Positions 45,709 to 55,964 are shown, numbered from the stretch's first letter. The stretch: 64,000 nt of DNA from Burkholderiaceae bacterium (GCA_023150375.1 JAKLLA010000001.1:1-64000); one strand, 5' to 3'. Numbers and translations: made by a program. The notes: a model not told the origin generated them from the sequence alone.

Positions 45709-47250
45709 TCAGACCTTCCTGAAGCGTAGGCGGGACCAGCCCTGGCGCAGCAGTTCGCGGGCGCGCCGATCGAAGGCGCAGGCCAGCAGGGCATACAGGG
45801 CCACCGCCGCCGAGCCGCGCAGCAGCAGCGCCAGCCAGGGCCAGGCCACCTGGATCTCGCGCGCGGCCAGCCAGGCCACCAGGGCCAGCCCCCCGAACTT
45901 GACGAAGTCGCGCAGGAAGGGCGGCGGGCGCAGCGTGCGCCGGGTGGCGAACAGGGCGATGGTCACGACCGTGGCGTAGCTGCACAGGTTGGCGATGCCC
46001 GAGCCTTCGATGCCCAGGCGCGGCACCAGGGCCAGATTGAGCAGCACGTTCAGCAGCGCACCGCCGGCGACCATGCCCATCGTCACGATCGAGCGCTTGC
46101 GCAGGTACAGGCCGACGCCGGCGATCACGATGTAGGCCTCGAACAGCATGCCGAGCATCACCCAGGGGATCACCACCGCCGCGCTCTGGTACTTGGCCGA
46201 GGCCAGCACCGCCATCAGGTCCGAGCCCACCGCCGCCATCGCCGCCACCACGCCCAGGCCGACGAGCAGGAAGGTGCGGGTGAAGGTGACCAGGAAGGCC
46301 TCGACCGCGGCCGTGCCCTCCAGCTCGGCCAGCCGCACGCACATCGGCAGCGCCGCGGAGGCCATCGCACTGAACAGCGCCAGCTTCACGTAGTCCGACA
46401 GGTTGTAGGCCGCCGAGTACAGCCCCACCGCCTCGGCCCCGAGCAGGGCCTGCAGCACATAGCGGTCCCCCATCTGCATCACCAGCGAGGACAGCTCGAA
46501 GCCGGTCATCGGGATGGCGAAGATCACCATGGCCTTGAACAGGGTCGGCGAGCGGTCGCGCCAGCGCGGCCAGTCCGCGCGGAACACCCACCACAGCGCC
46601 AGCGTGCAGGCCAGGATCTCGACCGCGACGGTGGCGCCGAAGAAGCTCCAGACCGTCGGCGCGATCAGGATCACCGCCGACAGGATGGCGGCCAGGCTGA
46701 CATAGCGCTTGAGCACGCCGATGATCGCCAGCAGGCCGCTGCGCTCCTGCGCCTTGAGCAGGTTGCCCAGCGCGGAATCGACCACGCGCAGCGGCACCAG
46801 CACCGCGGTCATGGCCATCAGCCAGGGCATGCGGGGATCGTCCCAGAGCCCGTCGGGCAACATCCAGGCCGCCAGCAGCCAGAGCCCGCCGGCCAGCAGC
46901 CCGAGTCCGCCCATGCCGTACAGGACGGTGGCCGCGAACTGCTGCACATCCACGCCGGCATGCCGGCCGGCACGCACCTCGCTGTAGAAGCGCAGCGCGG
47001 CGTGTTGCATGCCCAGCTTGCCCAGTGCCACCGCGAAACCCAGCGACGAAGACACCAGGCTCATGACCCCGTAGTCGGCCACCGGCAGCCAGCGTGTGAG
47101 AATGGGAAAGGAAATCAATCCCGCCACCATGACCAGCGCGCTCGCCAGAGAGTAATTCCGGGTATGCCGGACAAAGGAAGAGAGCAGACTCACGCGACGG
47201 GTGGAAGGACGGTCGGAGCGACGGGACAGCAGCCGCAACAGCGCCGCCAT
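45709..47250 (-). CDS. Wzx-like polysaccharide flippase (MATE/MurJ superfamily)
   Basis: A 513-residue membrane protein with about 12-14 hydrophobic helices: NYSLASALVMVAGLISFPIL as the first, then LPVADYGVMSLVSSSLGFAV, a Wzx/RfbX signature region with the tyrosine-G motif, and repeated helix pairs to the C-terminus. It should flip the lipid-linked repeat unit across the inner membrane. First gene of the 11-gene minus-strand operon. The start is uncertain: ATG 47250 (MAALLRLLSRR) is used here, and GTG 47193 (VSLLSSFVRH) is an alternative; neither has a strong ribosome-binding site. Confidence 0.87.
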   Translation of the reverse strand: MAALLRLLSRRSDRPSTRRVSLLSSFVRHTRNYSLASALVMVAGLISFPILTRWLPVADYGVMSLVSSSLGFAVALGKLGMQHAALRFYSEVRAGRHAGVDVQQFAATVLYGMGGLGLLAGGLWLLAAWMLPDGLWDDPRMPWLMAMTAVLVPLRVVDSALGNLLKAQERSGLLAIIGVLKRYVSLAAILSAVILIAPTVWSFFGATVAVEILACTLALWWVFRADWPRWRDRSPTLFKAMVIFAIPMTGFELSSLVMQMGDRYVLQALLGAEAVGLYSAAYNLSDYVKLALFSAMASAALPMCVRLAELEGTAAVEAFLVTFTRTFLLVGLGVVAAMAAVGSDLMAVLASAKYQSAAVVIPWVMLGMLFEAYIVIAGVGLYLRKRSIVTMGMVAGGALLNVLLNLALVPRLGIEGSGIANLCSYATVVTIALFATRRTLRPPPFLRDFVKFGGLALVAWLAAREIQVAWPWLALLLRGSAAVALYALLACAFDRRARELLRQGWSRLRFRKV

Positions 47251-47470
47251 GCAGCCTGCGATGCTAACCGCCTTCGTCGACGGCACGGCTGCGCCCCCGT
47301 GGATGGACGCCAGAATCCGTTCAATTGGTGCAGCTTCGGCACATTTGTCGGGACCTGCCCGGCACCCGCCGTCTGCAGGACCGCACACGGGCCGCGACCG
47401 GGGCAGCGGGCTCGTCCGGTGAGCATGCCGGGTGCCTGGACGAGGCCGTTCGCCGGCCGGGCAGGCTGGC

Positions 47471-48565
47471 TCAGATCTCGTCGCGCCGACCGGTCAGCCG
47501 GGCCCGGGCCACCCAGACGACCTTGCGCAGCGCCATGGCCGCCAGGCGTCGGGCGCTGCGCAGACTGGCCGGGTAGGCTTCGACACAGGTGCTGGCCAGC
47601 TCCTGGCGGGTCCACATGCGGGTCCATTCGTCCGAGTGGCCCCAGAGCTCATAGCTGCTCAGGCCGGCCGCGGCGCAGGCCCGCAGCGTGTCCCACATCA
47701 GCAGCTGACCCGGGGCCATCGCACCGAGTTCGGCGTCGTAGCCGATCTTCAGCAGCCAGTAGCCGCCTCCGGTCTCGACGGCGATCTGCATGGCCACCGG
47801 CCGCTCGTCGAGGTACATGAAGGCCAGCCGCAGGATGCCCGAGGCAGCCGCGCGCGGCAGCAGCCGGCGCAGGAAGCCGAGGGTCTTGGGGTTGTGCTTC
47901 AGAGCATGCGGCGTCTCGAGCTTCCAGCTGCGCGACTCGATCTCGACGGCCAGCTCGAGCAGGCGCGGCACCTCCTCCACGGCGGGGCAGCCGAGCTCGA
48001 CGCGCACCTGCCCCTGCTTCTCGGCACGCCGGCGCATGCGGCGCAGGTCGGAACGACGGCCGGCATTGAGCTCCCCTTCGGGGAAGGCCCGCAGGTCGAC
48101 GCTCGGATAGGTCCGCCCCTCGATCCGGCGCATCTTTCCCCGGCCCTGCAGGCATTCGGCCAGCACCTCGGGCACCAGCGACTGCGCCGGAAGCCGGCAC
48201 AGCACGATGGGCCAGCCCGTGGCGACCAGGCCGTCGAGCAGCAGGCGCAGATCCTCGCGCGAGGCGTAGAGCAGATCGGTGGGCTCCTGCATTTCCCGCG
48301 TACCGAGGTCCTCCAGGTACACCGAGGCCCACTCGCGACGCTCGCGCAGCAGCGCCAGCGCCGTCAGGCGCCCGTCCCGACGCAGCTGGAACAGCCGCAC
48401 CGGCCCGCTGTCAGGCCGCCAGAGCGATTCCAGGCTGGCCTGCGCCCACTCGACCCGATGCGTGGGGCTGCGCTGATGCGCAGCGAGCGCGTTCCACTCG
48501 TCCCGCAGGATCTCCAGATCCTCCGGCCGCGCGGGCATCGACACACTGAACTCCGTTCGAGACAT
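47471..48565 (-). CDS. GNAT-fold acyltransferase, BcsL/CelD family (copy 3)
   Basis: A 364-residue member of the same superfamily as the two plus-strand copies. It shows EWNALAAHQRSPTHRVEWAQ at the N-lobe, the arginine-rich block RRSDLRRMRRRAEKQG, and ILRLAFMYLDERPVAMQIAV with YWLLKIGYDAELGAMAPGQL, which is the GNAT acyl-CoA-binding core. It lies upstream of the flippase on the same strand with a 220-bp gap, so it may have its own promoter. Predicted role: acylation within the exopolysaccharide pathway. Confidence 0.85.
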   Translation of the reverse strand: MSRTEFSVSMPARPEDLEILRDEWNALAAHQRSPTHRVEWAQASLESLWRPDSGPVRLFQLRRDGRLTALALLRERREWASVYLEDLGTREMQEPTDLLYASREDLRLLLDGLVATGWPIVLCRLPAQSLVPEVLAECLQGRGKMRRIEGRTYPSVDLRAFPEGELNAGRRSDLRRMRRRAEKQGQVRVELGCPAVEEVPRLLELAVEIESRSWKLETPHALKHNPKTLGFLRRLLPRAAASGILRLAFMYLDERPVAMQIAVETGGGYWLLKIGYDAELGAMAPGQLLMWDTLRACAAAGLSSYELWGHSDEWTRMWTRQELASTCVEAYPASLRSARRLAAMALRKVVWVARARLTGRRDEI

Positions 48566-48877
48566 CCCGGCCTGACCCCCAATAGCGTTATCCGGATCGC
48601 CGCCCCGCGGAGATCCTGGCCCGGCCGCGATGCTGCACCAACCGGCGGGGCCGCGCAGGCGGTGGCACCCGCGCCGCGGCGGCCGATCGTGCAGTCCTGC
48701 GGAATGTCGGCCCCTGCACACCCCCCGATTCCGGGGAGGGATCCGTGCGGCATTGTTCACTGCGGCGCGCCCCGGCCCGGCACGGCGGCACGCAGGCCGA
48801 CTCTGCCTGCCGAGAATCGCCGCAGGCTCGCAGGGCATGTCGCAGCGGGCCGACGAACCGATCTCCGGGAGATGCAC
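48566..48877. other. 312-bp divergent interval
   Basis: Lies between the GNAT gene (minus) and the spermidine-synthase-like gene (plus) and presumably holds both promoters. Just upstream of the minus gene the reverse strand reads GGATAACGCTATTG, which could contain a -10-like element, but no matching -35 was found. No gene recognised. Confidence 0.4.
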
Positions 48878-49657
48878 ATGTGGCTGGACAGGGCCGCCGA
48901 TTACCTGGGCCGCGTCGCCCGCTACGCCGTCTCGCGCAACCTGCATGTGCGCGACGCCCGGCGGCTGCTGTGCCGGCGGCAGGTGCGCCACGTCGCGCAC
49001 TCGGCCATCAACGGCGAGGTGAAAGTGGTCGACCGGGGTCGGGAACGGCTGCTGCTGCTCGACGAACGCTGCCACTCCTTCGGCATCACCGCAGGCAACG
49101 ACGCCGAGCTGTACCGCGAGTACTGGGGCAGCCTGCACCGCATTCCGTTTCCGGTCCGCACGCAACCCCGGCTGCTGATGTGCGGCCTCGGCGGCGGCAC
49201 CGGGCTGCGGGTGCTGGCCCGGGAGCTGCAGCCGCAGTCCATCACCGTGCTCGAGCTCGATCCGGTCATCGTGGAGGTGGCCCGGCAGCACTTCGACATC
49301 GACAGCCTGGCGAACCTGACCATCCGCAGCGGGGACGCCCAGGAACTGTGCGAGCACCTGGCCGCTCAGCCGGAGCGCTTCGACGTGATCGTCGAGGACG
49401 CCATGTGCCTGCCGACGATGTCGGACCCGGCCTGCGCCGATGCCCAGCTGCAGCGCCTGATCACCCTGCTCGCCCCCGGCGGCGCGCTGGTCTTCAACGG
49501 CCCCATCGTCTCGCCCGCGCGGGACCTGCCCCGCGTGGAGGCCTTCTGCGCGCGACTGCGCGATCTGGGGCTGGAGGTGCACAGCGCCGATGCGGGCCAG
49601 CGCTGGTGGTTCAACCGCCTGGTGTACGCACGCCGCCGACCCGCCCGTGACGCCTGA
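48878..49657 (+). CDS. Spermidine synthase-like methyltransferase-fold protein
   Basis: A 259-residue protein with a Rossmann methyltransferase/spermidine-synthase fold: LLMCGLGGGTGLRVLARELQ (SAM/dcSAM glycine loop), ITVLELDPVIVEVARQHF (acidic strand-2 end), SGDAQELCEHL, and FDVIVEDAMCLPTM (active-site aspartate region replaced by EDAM). Such proteins often accompany exosortase EPS loci. Whether it transfers aminopropyl or methyl groups is unknown. ATG 48878 has GGGAG seven bases upstream and is preferred to ATG 48872. Confidence 0.8.
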   Translation: MWLDRAADYLGRVARYAVSRNLHVRDARRLLCRRQVRHVAHSAINGEVKVVDRGRERLLLLDERCHSFGITAGNDAELYREYWGSLHRIPFPVRTQPRLLMCGLGGGTGLRVLARELQPQSITVLELDPVIVEVARQHFDIDSLANLTIRSGDAQELCEHLAAQPERFDVIVEDAMCLPTMSDPACADAQLQRLITLLAPGGALVFNGPIVSPARDLPRVEAFCARLRDLGLEVHSADAGQRWWFNRLVYARRRPARDA

Positions 49658-49882
49658 ACCGCGGTTGATCCCTGTCAAACGCCCCGCGGAATCTGCCGGA
49701 TGCGGGCCACATCCTGCGCAGTTTCCGGCACCTTGCGCCACCGTCGTCAGGCCCGCCGTGGCGCTTTGCCACGATGATGCGCGGCCGACGATCCCGGCCT
49801 TCGCAGCGCCCGCCCGGCGCGCGGCCGCCCGGCGAATGTGGTTCGCCGCTTGTCGAATTCGATGCCGTCAGGAGTTCGTGTC

Positions 49883-51181
49883 ATGAACAACCCCCTCAAG
49901 TCGCTCGTCAAATCGGCGTACTACTCGCCGAAGATCAACCCGATCGCCGTCAAGGCCTACTCGGCCCTGCACCCGCCGCCCTATCACCGGCCGAACATGG
50001 AGTTCGACTACGACGTGTGGCTGGGCATCTCGTCGTTCTTCTCGAAGGATGGCCGGCAGATCGGCGAGGCCAACACGGCCCCGGAGCGCTACAAGGTCGT
50101 CATCGACACCGAATTCCGCCCCTGCAAGTTCGAGGGCACCCGCTACGGCCTGCTGACCAACATCACCGCGTCGCGCCATGTGCTGGCCGAGATCCAGAAC
50201 GCGATCCAGCTGGCCACGCTGCTGCGCAACCACTACATGCAGCGCCGCGGGCTCCAGGGCGAGCGCATGAACCTGCTGCAGAGCTACGTGTTCTCGAAGA
50301 TGGGCGCGGCGCTGACCGCCTTCCACGCCCGGCGCCGCGACAACCGCATCGAGAGCGGCTCGCTGGCGCCGCTGGAGACGGCCTTCTTCACGCTGGGCGT
50401 GGGCCCCTTCATGGTGGTGCGCGCGCTGATGGAGATGGGCAGCCTGATCCCGCTGGATCCGGAGCCGAAGAGCGCCGAGGAGCTGTACGAACTGGCCGAC
50501 AGCTCGCGCTCGCTGATCTCCAACGACGGCACGCGCGGCTGCGCGGGCAGCAAGAAGTTGATCATCCAGTTCGCCGATGTGGTCTGGAACGGCTCCTTCA
50601 AGGGCGAGCTGAAGTCGCCCGAAGCGTTGCGCGTTTTCAACAGTGTCGACGACTGGGACGGCTTCTATGCCTACGTCTACGCCTCGTCCAAGCTGGAGCT
50701 GATGATCAAGCTGCACCAGGCCCTGTGCTCGCAGGCCCTGATCCTGCTGCACGACCATCCCGAGCTGTGCTCCGCGCAGGAACGCGAGTGGGTCGAGGAC
50801 GCGCTGTCGCACTTCACCGTATCGCTGGGCCGCGGCGCCGAAGGCCGGGAGCTGCTGAACAACATGATCCGCGTGCTGGTGGCGCTGATGGACGAGCACG
50901 ACGCGCCGCAGATCCGCAGCGAGCTGCAGGCCGCCGGCCTGATCGCCGCGGACGGCAGCGGCCTGGACCGCGCCCAGGCCGTGGCCGCCGGGCCGCGCCA
51001 GACGGCCGCCCGCGTGCTGGCCCGCAGCGGCGAAGTGCTGTATCCGCACTGCCAGCAGGAGCTGAGCGCCGTGCATGCGGCCCTGAACCGCTTCCAGGAC
51101 AGCCAGATCAGCCTGTCCGACCTGTACCAGCGCTGCAACGGGCCGCAGGTCGAGCCGCTGATGGCCGCACTGCGCGCCTGA
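49883..51181 (+). CDS. Unrecognised 432-residue protein of the EPS region
   Basis: A predicted soluble, mainly helical protein with no signal peptide or clear membrane helix. Distinctive parts: YYSPKINPIAVKAYSALHPP, FDYDVWLGISSFFSKDG, VVIDTEFRPCKFEGTRYGLL, ASRHVLAEIQNAIQLATLLR, IIQFADVVWNGSFKGELKSP and LHPEL-like LLHDHPELCSAQEREWVEDAL. No family recognised. A strong AGGAG precedes ATG 49883. It sits between the spermidine-synthase-like gene and a GNAT gene, so it is probably an accessory factor of exopolysaccharide synthesis, but that rests on location only. Confidence 0.75.
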   Translation: MNNPLKSLVKSAYYSPKINPIAVKAYSALHPPPYHRPNMEFDYDVWLGISSFFSKDGRQIGEANTAPERYKVVIDTEFRPCKFEGTRYGLLTNITASRHVLAEIQNAIQLATLLRNHYMQRRGLQGERMNLLQSYVFSKMGAALTAFHARRRDNRIESGSLAPLETAFFTLGVGPFMVVRALMEMGSLIPLDPEPKSAEELYELADSSRSLISNDGTRGCAGSKKLIIQFADVVWNGSFKGELKSPEALRVFNSVDDWDGFYAYVYASSKLELMIKLHQALCSQALILLHDHPELCSAQEREWVEDALSHFTVSLGRGAEGRELLNNMIRVLVALMDEHDAPQIRSELQAAGLIAADGSGLDRAQAVAAGPRQTAARVLARSGEVLYPHCQQELSAVHAALNRFQDSQISLSDLYQRCNGPQVEPLMAALRA

Positions 51182-51253
51182 GCGCTGCCGGCCGCCCCCC
51201 TCGAAACCAGGGGGAATCCCCCAGGTCGACGGTAAAGGCAGGCTTAAGGCGGC

Positions 51254-52558
51254 ATGGTTAAATTTCACGCGAGGGGGTCCGAATCCGGACCGTCGAAGCC
51301 CACGCCGACCATGCCGACCACCCTGCACCTGCCTGCCAGCGGTCTCGCCCCCCTGCTCGTGTCGCCGCAGGTGAGCGCCCAGGCCGGCGGCTGCACGGCC
51401 ACCCTGCTGGTCGGTGCGCAGCACTTCGAGGCGCTGCATGCCCAATGGCAGGCGGCCGTCGAGCGCATGGCCCGGCCGAGCGTCTTCCTGGCACCCGACT
51501 TCGTCGAAACGGCCTGGCGATGCCTGCACCACGAACGTGAGGAGGCCTGGTTCGTCGTGCTGCGCGAGGCCGACCAGCTGGTCGGCCTGCTTCCCCTGGT
51601 GGCCGAGTCGACCCGCTACCTCGGCCTGCCGGTGCGGCGGCTCTACCACATGGGCCTGCTGGCCGGGGACCGGCCCGGCATCGTCACGACCCTCGACCCC
51701 GATCTGGCCTGGCGGCTGGCCCTGCAGACCCTGCTGGAGGTGCGATCGCGCTGGCAGTTGCTCGACCTGCAGGAGATCGACGAAGGCGCCTGGCCGTTGA
51801 GCCCTGCAGGGCAGGCGCTGTGCCGGGCTGCCGGCGTGCGCACGGAAATCCACCCGGCGACCTGGGCCGGCACCCTGCCGATCCAGGGCCGCTGGGAGGA
51901 TTACTTCCAGGCCCGCTCCGGACCGACCCGGCAGAGCTTCCGCCGCGCCGAGCGGCAACTGGAGAAGGCCTGTCCCGATCTGCGCATCGAGGTGATCGAC
52001 GATGCGGCCGGCATCGACGCGGCCTGCACACGCTACCTGGCGATCGAGGCACGCAGCTGGAAGGCCCGGGCGGGCGTGGAGCTGTGGTCCGATCCCCGCA
52101 AGCAGGTCTTTCTGCGCGAAATGCTGGTGACGCTGGCGCGGCGCGGCAGCGCTTCGGTCTGGCTGCTGCGCGGCCACGGGCGTGACATCGCCGGCCTGGT
52201 GCGGCTGCGCCAGGGGCCGGTCATGTTCGAGCGCCACTGGGCCTACGACCCGGACTTCCACAAGTACTCTCCCGGCACCTATCTGCGCATGATGGCCGTG
52301 CGCCAGCTCTTCGGCAGCGATTGCGTCGAATCCGATGCCCTGGGCATGGACGAGCCGCTCGCGCAGCGCCGCGCCCTGGCCTCCTGGTACCCGGTGGAGC
52401 GGCGCACCTACCGCCTGCAGGGCCTGAACCTGCCGGCCTACCACGAGGGGCTGTACCGGCTCAGCCGGCTGGTGAAGGGGGCACGCGACGCATGGCGCAA
52501 GCGGCACGCGGCACCCGCCCCGGCCGTGCCGAACCCGGACGCCGCCACGGCGGACTGA
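51254..52558 (+). CDS. GNAT-fold acyltransferase, BcsL/CelD family (copy 4)
   Basis: A 434-residue member of the BcsL/CelD group. The N-lobe reads FEALHAQWQAAVERMARPSV and FLAPDFVETAWRCLHHERE; the basic block is FRRAERQLEKACPDLRIEV; the acyl-CoA lobe has IEARSWKARAGVELW and SVWLLRGHGRDIAGLVRLRQ, then FERHWAYDPDFHKYSPGTYL. It completes the fourth copy in the EPS region. An internal ATG at 51311 (MPTTLHLPA) is an alternative start; the first 19 residues are not typical. A GGGGG/CCCCC hairpin-like sequence lies just upstream (51197-51222). Confidence 0.82.
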   Translation: MVKFHARGSESGPSKPTPTMPTTLHLPASGLAPLLVSPQVSAQAGGCTATLLVGAQHFEALHAQWQAAVERMARPSVFLAPDFVETAWRCLHHEREEAWFVVLREADQLVGLLPLVAESTRYLGLPVRRLYHMGLLAGDRPGIVTTLDPDLAWRLALQTLLEVRSRWQLLDLQEIDEGAWPLSPAGQALCRAAGVRTEIHPATWAGTLPIQGRWEDYFQARSGPTRQSFRRAERQLEKACPDLRIEVIDDAAGIDAACTRYLAIEARSWKARAGVELWSDPRKQVFLREMLVTLARRGSASVWLLRGHGRDIAGLVRLRQGPVMFERHWAYDPDFHKYSPGTYLRMMAVRQLFGSDCVESDALGMDEPLAQRRALASWYPVERRTYRLQGLNLPAYHEGLYRLSRLVKGARDAWRKRHAAPAPAVPNPDAATAD

Positions 52559-52565
52559 TCGCCGC

Positions 52566-53393
52566 TCAGCCCTGCTCCAGCGCCGCGCGCACCGCGCGAA
52601 GCTGCCGGCGCGACACCGCCAGCCACTCATCGGTGGCGGGAATGTGCACCGCCCAGCCCGCCGCGTCGCCGCCGGCCTCGCCGTCGAAGCCGGTGGCCGG
52701 GGCGTCGGCCACGGTGCGGCGCTCCAGCGAGCGCACCGCCGCCAGCGCGACCAGGGCGTTGCGGTGCACGCGCAGGAAACCGCCGTCCAGGCGCTGCTCG
52801 AGCTCGGCCAGCGGCTCGTCGAGCAGGTAGCTGCGCTGGGCGGTGCGCAGCAGCACGTACTTGGCTTCGGCCTTCAGGTAGAGCACCTGCGCCAGCGGCA
52901 CGCGCAGCCGCTCGCCGCGGTCGTGCACGACGATGACCGGCTGCTCCGCCGCAGCGGTCGCAACCTCCGGGAGCAGGCCCGGCTGCCCCAGCGCGCCGAA
53001 ACCCGAGGCCGGCGCCTCGCGCTGCAGCCACTGCGCTGCGCGCTCGAGCGCCTCCTGCAGGCGGGCCCGCCGCACCGGCTTGGTCAGGTAGTCGATCGCC
53101 TGCACCTCGAAGGCCGCCAGCGCGTGCTCCGGGTGCGCCGTCACGAAGATCAGCGCCGGCCGCCTGGGCTGGCTGCGCAGGCGCTGTGCCAGCTGCAGCC
53201 CGTCCAGCCCGGGCATGTGGATGTCCAGCAGCAGCACGTCGGCGCGCTGGCCGGCCAGCCACTGGAGGGCGGCGGCGGCACTGCCCGCCTCGCCGACCAC
53301 CTGCACCGCCGGGCTCACGCAGTCGGCCAGCAGCGTCCTCAACCGCAGCCGGGCCAGCTCCTCATCGTCGACGATCAGCACCCGCAATGCCAT
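52566..53393 (-). CDS. LytTR-type response regulator (AlgR/LytR family)
   Basis: A 275-residue two-component regulator. Receiver domain 1-120 with IVDDEELAR, phosphoacceptor Asp57 in [24 protein letters not shown] and YLTKPVRR (conserved Thr and Lys). LytTR DNA-binding domain about 150-270 with [34 protein letters not shown] and [11 protein letters not shown]. Paired with the histidine kinase gene 22 bp upstream. AlgR-type regulators often control exopolysaccharide and type IV pili, so control of the adjacent EPS locus is possible but not shown. Confidence 0.92.
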   Translation of the reverse strand: MALRVLIVDDEELARLRLRTLLADCVSPAVQVVGEAGSAAAALQWLAGQRADVLLLDIHMPGLDGLQLAQRLRSQPRRPALIFVTAHPEHALAAFEVQAIDYLTKPVRRARLQEALERAAQWLQREAPASGFGALGQPGLLPEVATAAAEQPVIVVHDRGERLRVPLAQVLYLKAEAKYVLLRTAQRSYLLDEPLAELEQRLDGGFLRVHRNALVALAAVRSLERRTVADAPATGFDGEAGGDAAGWAVHIPATDEWLAVSRRQLRAVRAALEQG

Positions 53394-53415
53394 CGCACTC
53401 CCCCTCCGCCCCGGT

Positions 53416-54489
53416 TCAACCCGCGCGCTGCGCCACCAGGGGCACGGCGATGCGCACGCGGTAGCGTCCGCCCTCGACCGGGCCGGCCTCGAAGCGCATC
53501 GTCACATCGTGCAGCAGCGCCAGCCGCTCGCGCACGTTGCGCAGCGCGATGCCGTGGCCGCCGGCCCGTGCCGGCCCGGCCGGCACCGTGTTGGTGATCG
53601 ACACCAGCGCCTGGCCGCGGTGCACCTGGGTGCGGATGAGCAGCTCGCCGCCCTCGGGCGCCGGCTCGACGCCGTGGCGCACCGCGTTCTCCACCAGCGG
53701 CTGCAGCAGCAGCGAAGGCACGCTGGCCGGCTCCGCCGCCGGCTCCAGGGCCCACTGCACGCGCAGCCGGTCGCCGAAGCGCACCTGCTCGATGGCCAGG
53801 TAGCGCCGCGCCAGCTCGATCTCCTGGCCCAGGCTGACCTGGTCGCCGCCGCTGACCAGCGCGGCGCGGAACAGCTCGGCCAGGTCCTCCAGCACGCCCT
53901 CGGCCCGTTCCGGGTCGACGCGCACCAGCGCGATGGCGCTGTTGAGCGCGTTGAACAGGAAGTGCGGCCGGATGCGCGACTGCAACTCGGCCAGTCGTGC
54001 CTGGGTGGCCGCCGGCACGCGCAGGCGCTCACGCAGCAGCAGCCAGTAACCCACCGCCAGCGCCAGCGCCGCCGCGCCCACCGGCCAGGCCAGCAGCGCG
54101 GGCAGGGCGAGCGGCTCGGGCAGGCCGGTGGCCAGCGCACGCTCGACCGTGCGGGCCACCGCGGCAGCTCCCAGGCCGCAAGCCGCCCCCCAGCCCGCCT
54201 GAGCCAGCCAGCGCAGCCCCTCCGGCCAGGCGCGCAGCCGCTCCCAGCCCGCGCACAGCCCGGCCAGCCAGATCAGCGTGGCCGGCAGCACCGCCAGCAC
54301 CGCCAGCGACAGGCGCAGGCTCCAGTCGGCCAGGTCGCGGCTGCCCCCCAGCAGGCCCAGCGCCAGCACGGCGTGCACGAGCAGCAGCGTGCGCAGCAGC
54401 ACGCCGCCCTGGCAGACCTGTGCCGACGGCCAGCCCCGCAGGGCGGCCGCTGCACGCGGGGGAAGGATCGCTCGCGGGGGCGGGTTCAC
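53416..54489 (-). CDS. LytS/AlgZ-family sensor histidine kinase
   Basis: A 357-residue membrane kinase of the His_kinase/YesM-AlgZ type. Four hydrophobic segments occupy about 30-150. The phosphoacceptor histidine lies in [18 protein letters not shown], and the ATP domain has the N-box [16 protein letters not shown] and G-box [13 protein letters not shown]. The start is a GTG at 54489 ([12 protein letters not shown]), 28 bp from the divergent argH ATG; the long open frame upstream runs antisense through argH and is not part of the protein. Co-transcribed with the LytTR regulator. Confidence 0.88.
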   Translation of the reverse strand: MNPPPRAILPPRAAAALRGWPSAQVCQGGVLLRTLLLVHAVLALGLLGGSRDLADWSLRLSLAVLAVLPATLIWLAGLCAGWERLRAWPEGLRWLAQAGWGAACGLGAAAVARTVERALATGLPEPLALPALLAWPVGAAALALAVGYWLLLRERLRVPAATQARLAELQSRIRPHFLFNALNSAIALVRVDPERAEGVLEDLAELFRAALVSGGDQVSLGQEIELARRYLAIEQVRFGDRLRVQWALEPAAEPASVPSLLLQPLVENAVRHGVEPAPEGGELLIRTQVHRGQALVSITNTVPAGPARAGGHGIALRNVRERLALLHDVTMRFEAGPVEGGRYRVRIAVPLVAQRAG

Positions 54490-54500
54490 AGGTCGATCTC

Positions 54501-54506
54501 TACAAT
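54501..54506 (+). promoter_or_regulatory. Possible -10 element of argH
   Basis: TACAAT followed closely by the argH ATG (11 bases), a short-leader arrangement common for housekeeping genes in Burkholderiales. No clear -35 was identified, and the element overlaps the divergent kinase leader. Confidence 0.35.
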
Positions 54507-54516
54507 CCGCGGCATT

Positions 54517-55947
54517 ATGAGCACCCACCCACTCGACAAGAAGGCGCAAGCCTGGTCCGCCCTGTTCTCCGAGCCCATGAGCGAGCTCGTCAAGCGCTAC
54601 ACGGCGAGCGTCTTCTTCGACAAGCGCCTCTGGCAGGCCGACATCGAGGGCTCGCTGGCCCACGCCGAGATGCTGGCCGCGCAGGGCATCATCAGCGCGC
54701 AGGACCTGGCCGACATCCAGCGCGGCATGGCGACCATCCGCAGCGAGATCGAGGCCGGCACGTTCGAGTGGAAGCTCGACCTGGAGGACGTGCACCTGAA
54801 CATCGAGGCGCGCCTGACCACGCTGGTGGGCGACGCGGGCAAGCGCCTGCACACCGGGCGCTCGCGCAACGACCAGGTCGCCACCGACGTGCGCCTGTGG
54901 CTGCGCGGCGAGATCGACCAGATCGCCCTGCTGCTCACCGACATGCAGCGCTCGCTGGTGGCGGTGGCCGAGAAGAACGTCGACGTGATCCTGCCCGGCT
55001 TCACGCACCTGCAGGTCGCGCAGCCGGTGAGCTTCGCGCACCACCTGCTGGCCTACGTCGAGATGTTCGCCCGCGACGCCGAGCGCCTGGCCGACCTGCG
55101 CCGCCGCGTGAACCGCCTGCCGCTGGGCTCGGCCGCGCTGGCCGGCACCAGCTACCCGCTGGACCGCGAGCGCGTGGCCAGGACGCTGGGTTTTGAAGCG
55201 GTCTGCCAGAACAGCCTGGACGCGGTGAGCGACCGCGACTTCGCGATCGAGTTCACCAGCTTCGCCTCGCTGGTGATGATCCACGTCTCGCGCCTGGCCG
55301 AGGAGATCGTGGTCTGGATGAGCCAGAACTTCGGCTTCATCAACCTCAGCGACCGCTACTGCACCGGCTCGTCGATCATGCCGCAGAAGCGCAACCCGGA
55401 CGTGGCCGAGCTCGCGCGCGGCAAATCCGGCCGCGTGGTCGGCCACCTGATGGGCCTGATCACCCTGATGAAGGGCCAGCCGCTGGCCTACAACAAGGAC
55501 AACCAGGAAGACAAGGAGCCGCTGTTCGACACCGTCGACACGGTCAAGGACACGCTGCGCATCATGGCCGAGATGATCGGCGGCGAGGTGGCGGCCGATG
55601 GTTCCCGCTCCGGCGGCCTGACCGTCAAGGCCGACGCGATGGAACGCGCCGCGCTCAAGGGCTACGCCACCGCCACCGACCTGGCCGACTACCTGGTGAA
55701 GAAGGGCCTGCCCTTCCGCGACGCGCACGAGGTGGTGGCCCACGCGGTCAAGGACGCCATCGCGCTGGGCCAGGACCTGGCCGAGCTGCCGCTGGCCACG
55801 CTGCAGGGCTACGACGCGCGCATCGGCGCCGACGTCAGCGAGGCGCTGACCCTGGCCGGCTCGCTCAACGCGCGCAACACGCTGGGCGGCACCGCGCCAG
55901 CGCAGGTGCGCACGCAGATCGCCCGGCACCTTGCACGGCTGCAGTGA
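54517..55947 (+). CDS. argH: Argininosuccinate lyase
   Basis: A 476-residue fumarase/aspartase-superfamily enzyme that splits argininosuccinate into arginine and fumarate, the last step of arginine synthesis. Conserved blocks: [34 protein letters not shown], the [13 protein letters not shown] segment (catalytic His), and the superfamily signature [20 protein letters not shown] with the catalytic serine loop. Length and ends are typical. Start ATG 54517 matches the family. Confidence 0.97.
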   Translation: MSTHPLDKKAQAWSALFSEPMSELVKRYTASVFFDKRLWQADIEGSLAHAEMLAAQGIISAQDLADIQRGMATIRSEIEAGTFEWKLDLEDVHLNIEARLTTLVGDAGKRLHTGRSRNDQVATDVRLWLRGEIDQIALLLTDMQRSLVAVAEKNVDVILPGFTHLQVAQPVSFAHHLLAYVEMFARDAERLADLRRRVNRLPLGSAALAGTSYPLDRERVARTLGFEAVCQNSLDAVSDRDFAIEFTSFASLVMIHVSRLAEEIVVWMSQNFGFINLSDRYCTGSSIMPQKRNPDVAELARGKSGRVVGHLMGLITLMKGQPLAYNKDNQEDKEPLFDTVDTVKDTLRIMAEMIGGEVAADGSRSGGLTVKADAMERAALKGYATATDLADYLVKKGLPFRDAHEVVAHAVKDAIALGQDLAELPLATLQGYDARIGADVSEALTLAGSLNARNTLGGTAPAQVRTQIARHLARLQ

Positions 55948-55964
55948 CCGCCTGACATGAGCCG

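Noticed and set aside
49700-49790. Sigma-54-like promoters (GGCACCTTGC and TGGCGCTTTGCC)
   Set aside because: The GG and GC doublets are not 10 bases apart in either, so the -24/-12 spacing fails.
54490-55929. N-terminal extension of the histidine kinase frame across argH
   Set aside because: The added residues are antisense to conserved ArgH sequence and have no domain; the GTG at 54489 gives a normal kinase length.
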